This document shows, piece by piece, positions 59,504-64,000 of a stretch of 64,000 nt of DNA. The number at the start of each line of letters is the position of its first letter. Positions within the stretch are counted from its first letter, which is position 1. Made by a program: the position numbers and the translations under genes. The notes under the pieces are model-generated. The model saw nothing but the letters and a program-made list of their open reading frames with translations. It had not been told where the DNA came from and ran no database searches. This DNA comes from Mucor racemosus. Taxonomy: Eukaryota; Mucoromycota; Mucoromycetes; Mucorales; Mucoraceae. Location: positions 744,001-808,000 of the forward strand of contig JAPEHQ010000016.1 in assembly GCA_027405735.1 (NCBI GenBank), in the 5' to 3' direction.

Positions 59504-61153
59504 ATGGGGAATGAACAATCAAGGCCAGCATCAGTGAATTCACAAGATACCCCAGTTAGCTATCCCACTGTCGTGAAAAAAAAAACTGCCGTAAAAAAAC
59601 CTCAACCTTACGCTTCTTCATTTTTTGATGCTCAAATGGCATCACCATTACCACATCAACATGTACGGAAACCAAATCGACCTGCTGGTAATATCAATTT
59701 TTTCGAAGTAGCGTCTGCTACCGTTCAGCCTGCTAGATCGACACATTCAAACTCTTCTTCAAGATCATCTACTAAAACAGCATCAACAAATAAGAATTCT
59801 TCTTTATACCCTTCATCTTCTCATAAAACTAGTACTCGAGAAAAAAAAGTACTTTCACCTACTACTTCTTCTGCATCATCTATCGCAAGTACAACTGTTC
59901 AACTAGATAATTTATCTATCAAAGCATCCAAAACTGATTTAATCGCCAATGCGTCCGAATACATAATATTGCACAATAGACGATATTGGAAAGGTCATGG
60001 AACTCAAAATTTCATGTTACCATGCGATGATGATGAGTCAGATCGATTAATGACACTGGTATATATAATATACACACAAAAATATACATGCATATTAAGA
60101 CTTTCTGTGTAATTATAGCATTATATTTTAAAAGCTACTTTCCACGGTAATTTCACTGCTCCTATATATAATATGTTAGAAAACAATAAACACAAGACCA
60201 AAGTATTGGATATAGGCTGTGGATCAGGCACTTGGTAAGTTTCAAACACACAAAAGCATGAGAATTATACTGATATTAAATTTTACATAGGATACTTGAA
60301 ATGGCAACAGAATTTCCTAATACAGGTAATTTTAATATTCAATGCAGAAATGTTATTAAATACTAATTTTATATATAGAATTTTATGGTGTTGATGATTG
60401 TCCATTATTCCCAACTCATATTAAACCAAGTAATTCACACTTTCAATTGCAAAATATTCTCAAGGGATTATCGTACCCTGATAACGAATTCGATTATGTG
60501 CATATGAGAATGATGATCTATTACTTCTCGCCAGAAGAATTATCTCAATTATTGACTGAAATATCAAGAGTTTTAAAACCTGGTGGCTATTATGAAATTG
60601 TAGACACAAGTTACACTATTCGACATGCTGGTCCTATATCGAATAAAGTCGTCAACACTGATCGTAAGTGCGATTTATATAGCTATTTGTTGCATGAAAT
60701 ATAAATTAACATTTTCAAATAGTAAAACAAATTTTTCATTCAGCTAACGCTTCAGCTTTCAAATCTCAACACGAATCAAATACAAATCACCCTATCTTTA
60801 GCTTTTTGATGCTTGCTCCACAAAAACCTGCAACATCATTCGTTGGTAATTTTATTGACATCTGTCAAGAACATGCTACATTACCCATTGGTGGTTGGGG
60901 AGGTGGTCAAATTGGCAATTTACATGGTATGAATTTCAAATCATTATTGCAGTCCATTGAAAGCAAACAAGAGCAAGAATTGCCATTAAATAAGACTGCA
61001 ATCGACAGCATTCTTGAAGAATGTGATCGATATAAATCTTATTTAGATTGGTTTGCTTGTTATGCACGAAAACCTCCATTGGAGGATGAACAAATTGAGC
61101 AAAGCACCCTTGATTCAATTTACGAATTCGTCGATGGATTTGTCGATGTATAA
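59504..61153 (+). CDS. SAM-dependent methyltransferase with N-myristoylation-type N-terminus
   Basis: Exons 59504-60058, 60119-60234, 60291-60325, 60379-60663 and 60744-61153 give 466 aa. The N-terminus MGNEQSRP fits the myristoylation rule (Gly2, Ser6). About 150 Ser/Thr-rich disordered residues follow. Class I methyltransferase motifs come next: VLDIGCGSGTW (about 214-224, motif I, split by an intron), then FYGVDDCPLFP (motif II, acidic end of beta 2), DNEFDYVHMRMMIYYF (motif post I/IV) and ISRVLKPGGYYEIVD (motif VI). The C-terminal region is helical. Fungal proteins of this group include LaeA-like regulators and many enzymes of unknown substrate; the target cannot be read here. Membrane anchoring through the lipid is inferred. 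Exon 3 is 35 nt. Confidence 0.85.
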
Positions 61154-61517
61154 AATAAATTATCTTCTTTTTTTGTACGATAATATCTGATAGTATCATT
61201 TCTCACGCACCTGATACATAACCCCGTTTTATATTAAATATTGCTTGCAAACAATTTCACCAAAAGTAGGATTTCTTAGGTTTAGACCACTATTTTAAGT
61301 TTCCGCCAAATCTGTCTAAACTTTATAGGATTTTTACATGCACTCAGATGCAGCAAATTAACTAATGCAAACTGAGAATATGCACTCACATCTGCAGTAT
61401 CCTTCCGTGTTTTTGTTTCTGATTATTCGGACATATTTCTATGAACTATACCATTCTACTAATTGAGAACTTCCATAATCATATATGTATTATACAGGCC
61501 ACTATAACAATATGATA
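61154..61517. other. Intergenic spacer
   Basis: 3' flank of the methyltransferase gene and the left flank of the MITE-like element. Nothing recognised. Confidence 0.5.
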
Positions 61518-62370
61518 TAGTGCTTTTTTGCTATTACCGGACTACCGGACAAGCGCCCGGCAATTATTTAATAATTATGATGATATGGAATACCTTGAGA
61601 ATATGTGCTATAACATTAGCATGATAGCAAATAAAAAAAAATTATACTCTTACTGGCATTTATATATAAACTCCAATTTGCTTTACTTGTTTATCGATTA
61701 TAACTGTATCATGAATAGCCTTTAAAAATGGTATCATAAATTTAAATGTCAAGAAAATTTTATATAAATAAAAATATATGGTATTACATATTTTATTATC
61801 AATCTGAAAATTGAAAAAAAAAAAAAATATTGATTGCAACATCTATATAAAAAACAAAAGTTAAGATGAGTTGGCCGTGTCTGGCACCAATTCAAGTAAC
61901 AGTACTGTTGGAGTCGCTGAACACTTTAACTGATCTGCTGAATGTACAAGGAGCAACCAACTAAACACACTGAGAAGTATTAAATCACCGACCTGTGCTG
62001 GTATTTGTTCCTTAAATTCAAGCGAAATTCTAGTAATCATAATAGGATTGATATATAAAGTAAAGTTTATGGCTCCCTTGGGCAGACACGGATTTTGAAT
62101 ACGATGTTATACCAAAAATCATTTTCTTGATCTTCAGGTCTGTGGTACGTTTTTAAAGCATTTTCATATTACATTTATAATAGTTAAATAGGCAAATTAA
62201 ATTTTAATTTGTTTATATACCTATTATTGACCTCATAAATTTTTATTTGTCATTGTGTCATGTATTTTATGACATTATAGCACATATTCTGAAGGATATC
62301 CTAAACTACCACAATTATTACATTATCTCCGGACATCTGTCCGGCAGTCCGGTAATGGCAAAAAGTATTA
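61518..62370. mobile_element. MITE-like non-autonomous DNA transposon, about 850 bp
   Basis: Inverted ends of about 50 bp: left GCTATTACCGGACTACCGGA (from 61530), right end on the reverse strand GCCATTACCGGACTGCCGGA (from 62360 leftwards), with CTTTTT outside and TAATAATT inside on both. TA at each tip (61518-61519, 62369-62370) could be a Tc1/mariner-type target duplication. The GC-rich tips stand out in this DNA. An inner pair (CCGTGTCTGG near 61876, GCAGACACGG near 62083) is also inverted. No transposase ORF lies inside, so movement would need an enzyme supplied elsewhere. An ORF at 61528-61725 begins in the left tip and is not convincing. Confidence 0.75.
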
Positions 62371-62771
62371 TTAAAAAAATCATTATATTTTTATCTTCAT
62401 TCTATCATCTCTACAAGTAATTTTTTTTAAATTAAAAAAAAAAATCTAGATAGCTCAGATGTACATGATCATCATTACATGTTTCTTTACTTTGATGTAT
62501 ACTTTTTTACATCATTAATATTTACTAAAATGTGGCAATAAAGCTATCGGACTTTTAATCCGAAAAGATGTGATGGCATTTCTTTTCTGATATTGATATA
62601 GATATCTAATCGAGTACATGCAATTTGAATATTATGTTTACGTTTATAGATTTGTCAGATTGAATATTTATTGTAAAAATGTAATTGTATTTATGAAAGA
62701 AAGAGAAAAAAAAGTATTGATTGAATATAATGTAAAAGATAAAAAAGTAATAATAAAAAAAAAGAATAAAA
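62371..62771. other. Spacer with bZIP gene 3' flank
   Basis: AT-rich with A-runs. No gene recognised. Confidence 0.5.
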
Positions 62772-63566
62772 TTATTGAGATTTAGATGTAAGAGCTCTGT
62801 GTGCTTCAGCTAATTGAGCTTCAAGGACACGAATACGATCTTCAAGACCTATGTCTTTAGATATAAGAGCACTTTTTTCCGACTCGAGCACGGCAACACG
62901 GGTCGTGAGTCGGGAATTATCACTCTCTAACTCTGTAACTTGCTTCTCCAATGTTTCCATCTTGACGATTTTCTTGAGACGAGAACGACGAGCAGCATCA
63001 GTATTCTTTTGACGCTTTTGAGCAGCTTCATCACTATCTTGTTCGTTTTCAATCTTACGCTTCATAGAGTTCATGTTGGGCGTAAAGACGGTTCCACCTG
63101 GACGAGGAGCAATGGGAATAGCTGTCTTTGGCATGATAGCAACTGGAGCAGGCTTAGGTGCAACAGGAGCTAAACGACGAGGTTGCTGAGTCTGTACTTG
63201 AACAGGTCTTGGGGTAGAAGGCTGAGTAGTAGCATTTGTGTTCAAGATATCAGGGAAAAGAGCAACCAAAGCCTCTGCAGAGACAACATCATTTTCTTGA
63301 TCAGAAACAGGACTTGCAGTTAAAGGAGGAGAAATAGGTAATAACTGAAGAATGTCTTGGAAAGCATCAGAATGTTGTTTCAGGAATAAATCATTGGAAT
63401 TGGAAGGAATTGGAGCAAACCAATCATCCATAGAAGGAGAATTGGAGTTACCGACAATAGTAGTAGAGTTAAAGACTTGAGCAAAAGTTTGATCTTGCTG
63501 AGTCATGGGAGTGATGGGGCTAGTATAGCCACCAGCAAAAAAGTTGGGATTAAATGGTGTAGTCAT
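62772..63566 (-). CDS. GCN4: Gcn4/CPC1-type bZIP transcription factor
   Basis: Single exon, 264 aa. The C-terminal bZIP has the basic region QKRQKNTDAARRSRLKK (residues 183-199; the Asn-x2-Ala-Ala-x-x-Ser-Arg core is intact) and a zipper METLEKQVTELESDNSRLTT with further heptads to about 256. NTDAARRSRLKK is nearly the Gcn4/CPC1 sequence, which binds TGACTCA and switches on amino-acid biosynthesis under starvation. The N-terminal part is rich in Pro, Gln and acidic/hydrophobic clusters (MDDWFAP, DAFQDILQLLPISP, EALVALFPDIL) that look like activation motifs. Its leader holds several short upstream ORFs (listed), as in Gcn4 translational control. The stop is 3' to a long A-rich spacer. Gcn4 identity is likely but other fungal bZIPs with this basic region exist. 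Confidence 0.85.
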   Translation of the reverse strand: MTTPFNPNFFAGGYTSPITPMTQQDQTFAQVFNSTTIVGNSNSPSMDDWFAPIPSNSNDLFLKQHSDAFQDILQLLPISPPLTASPVSDQENDVVSAEALVALFPDILNTNATTQPSTPRPVQVQTQQPRRLAPVAPKPAPVAIMPKTAIPIAPRPGGTVFTPNMNSMKRKIENEQDSDEAAQKRQKNTDAARRSRLKKIVKMETLEKQVTELESDNSRLTTRVAVLESEKSALISKDIGLEDRIRVLEAQLAEAHRALTSKSQ

Positions 63567-63586
63567 GGTTTTTTTGGTTTCTATTT

Positions 63587-63954
63587 TCAGATTGGGTAGT
63601 TGGGATTATAGTTAGTTTTCTTTCTATTGCAGGTAGATGGTTCGTCTGTAGTATAAGAGAAAAAAGGCTTGCTGGGACGAGGGTTGAAGAGCAGCATTTT
63701 TGGGGGACAATCAAAAAGCATATTTAACAAATTTAACAAATTAATCAATATTTAACAAAAAATAAAATTGATTCAAATAACAAAGAGGGGGAACAACAAG
63801 AGATTTAAAAGGCAACCATTTTAAACAGTGGAAAAAAAGGTGAAGTAGTGTTTAAAAAAAGTAGCTGAAAGGGTTAAGAAGAAAAAAGGAAAAGAAAATA
63901 TTTTCATCATCCTCTCCCTTATTTATAACTAATTTTTAGATACAAGATCTTCAT
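63587..63954 (-). promoter_or_regulatory. Four upstream ORFs in the bZIP leader
   Basis: Reading towards the bZIP start (63566), ATGs open short frames: 63954-63919 (11 codons), 63910-63821 (29), 63819-63805 (4: Met-Val-Ala-Phe) and 63721-63587 (44, ending 20 nt before the main ATG). The very short third uORF resembles the 2-3 codon uORFs of yeast GCN4. Which of them are in the transcript depends on the start site; the first two may be promoter. Sites are seen directly; the control role is inferred. Confidence 0.65.
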
Positions 63955-64000
63955 CAATTGATTGGTTAACCCGCTATTGCTCATAACTTGAACCTTAAAT

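Noticed and set aside
1..64000. CRISPR array, prokaryotic operon or phage-type system
   Set aside because: No spaced direct repeats of CRISPR size; genes have spliceosomal introns throughout.

Overview
The window looks like nuclear DNA of an early-diverging (Mucoromycota-type) fungus. The DNA is AT-rich, the genes are compact and cut by many 50-100 nt introns (mostly GT-AG with CTAAC/CTRAY-like branch sites), and the spaces between genes are full of A/T runs. The gene set is fungal-opisthokont: a UFO1-like F-box protein, a Gcn4-type bZIP, a Cdc15/Imp2-type F-BAR protein and a chromodomain Ty3/gypsy element. Several genes better known from animals also occur (sepiapterin reductase, PRL phosphatase, RSPRY1-like, LYAR, TMEM62-like). 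I cannot fix the genus. All exon coordinates were joined by hand from splice signals and reading frame; every spliced total given is a multiple of three.

Layout. 1-1355: first copy of a dispersed repeat of about 1.3-1.4 kb, with further copies at 12.3-13.7, 24.0-25.5 (inverted), 44.6-45.9 and 54.0-55.3 kb. 2.5-11.2 kb (+): TMEM62-like metallophosphoesterase, FAR-17a/rolling-stone-like membrane protein, full ABCB transporter. 13.9-22.4 kb (-): UFO1-like F-box/WD40/UIM protein, a protein kinase-like protein with AT-hooks, and a USP36-like deubiquitinase whose catalytic Cys is Ser. 22.5-34.0 kb (+): TRAIP-like RING protein, F-BAR/SH3 protein, a mitochondrial-type protein of unknown function, anillin/PH protein (with a GC-AG intron), PRL phosphatase. 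34.1-41.8 kb (-): sepiapterin reductase (tail to tail with PRL, 8 nt apart), RSPRY1-like SPRY/RING protein, a broken subtilase, LYAR. 42.9-44.3 kb (+): an FG-GAP/ITFG2-like propeller. 47.4-53.4 kb (-): an apparently intact chromovirus with 356-bp LTRs that differ at one base by eye and a GAGCA target duplication. 53.4-59.5 kb: gene-poor. 59.5-61.2 kb (+): a SAM methyltransferase with an N-myristoylation signal. 61.5-62.4 kb: a MITE-like element. 62.8-64 kb (-): Gcn4-type bZIP with four upstream ORFs in its leader.

Several genes touch ubiquitin signalling: F-box adaptor with UIMs, pseudo-deubiquitinase, TRAIP-like RING, and RSPRY1-like RING. The first three lie within 10 kb, and the last two of those share a 184-bp divergent promoter. 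Two proteins are cytokinesis-type scaffolds (F-BAR/SH3 and anillin/PH). I see no prokaryote-style operon or CRISPR. The strongest leads are the serine-for-cysteine DUB, the two-ended dispersed repeat, the multi-uORF leader of the bZIP gene, the MITE-like element, and the kinase/AT-hook fusion.
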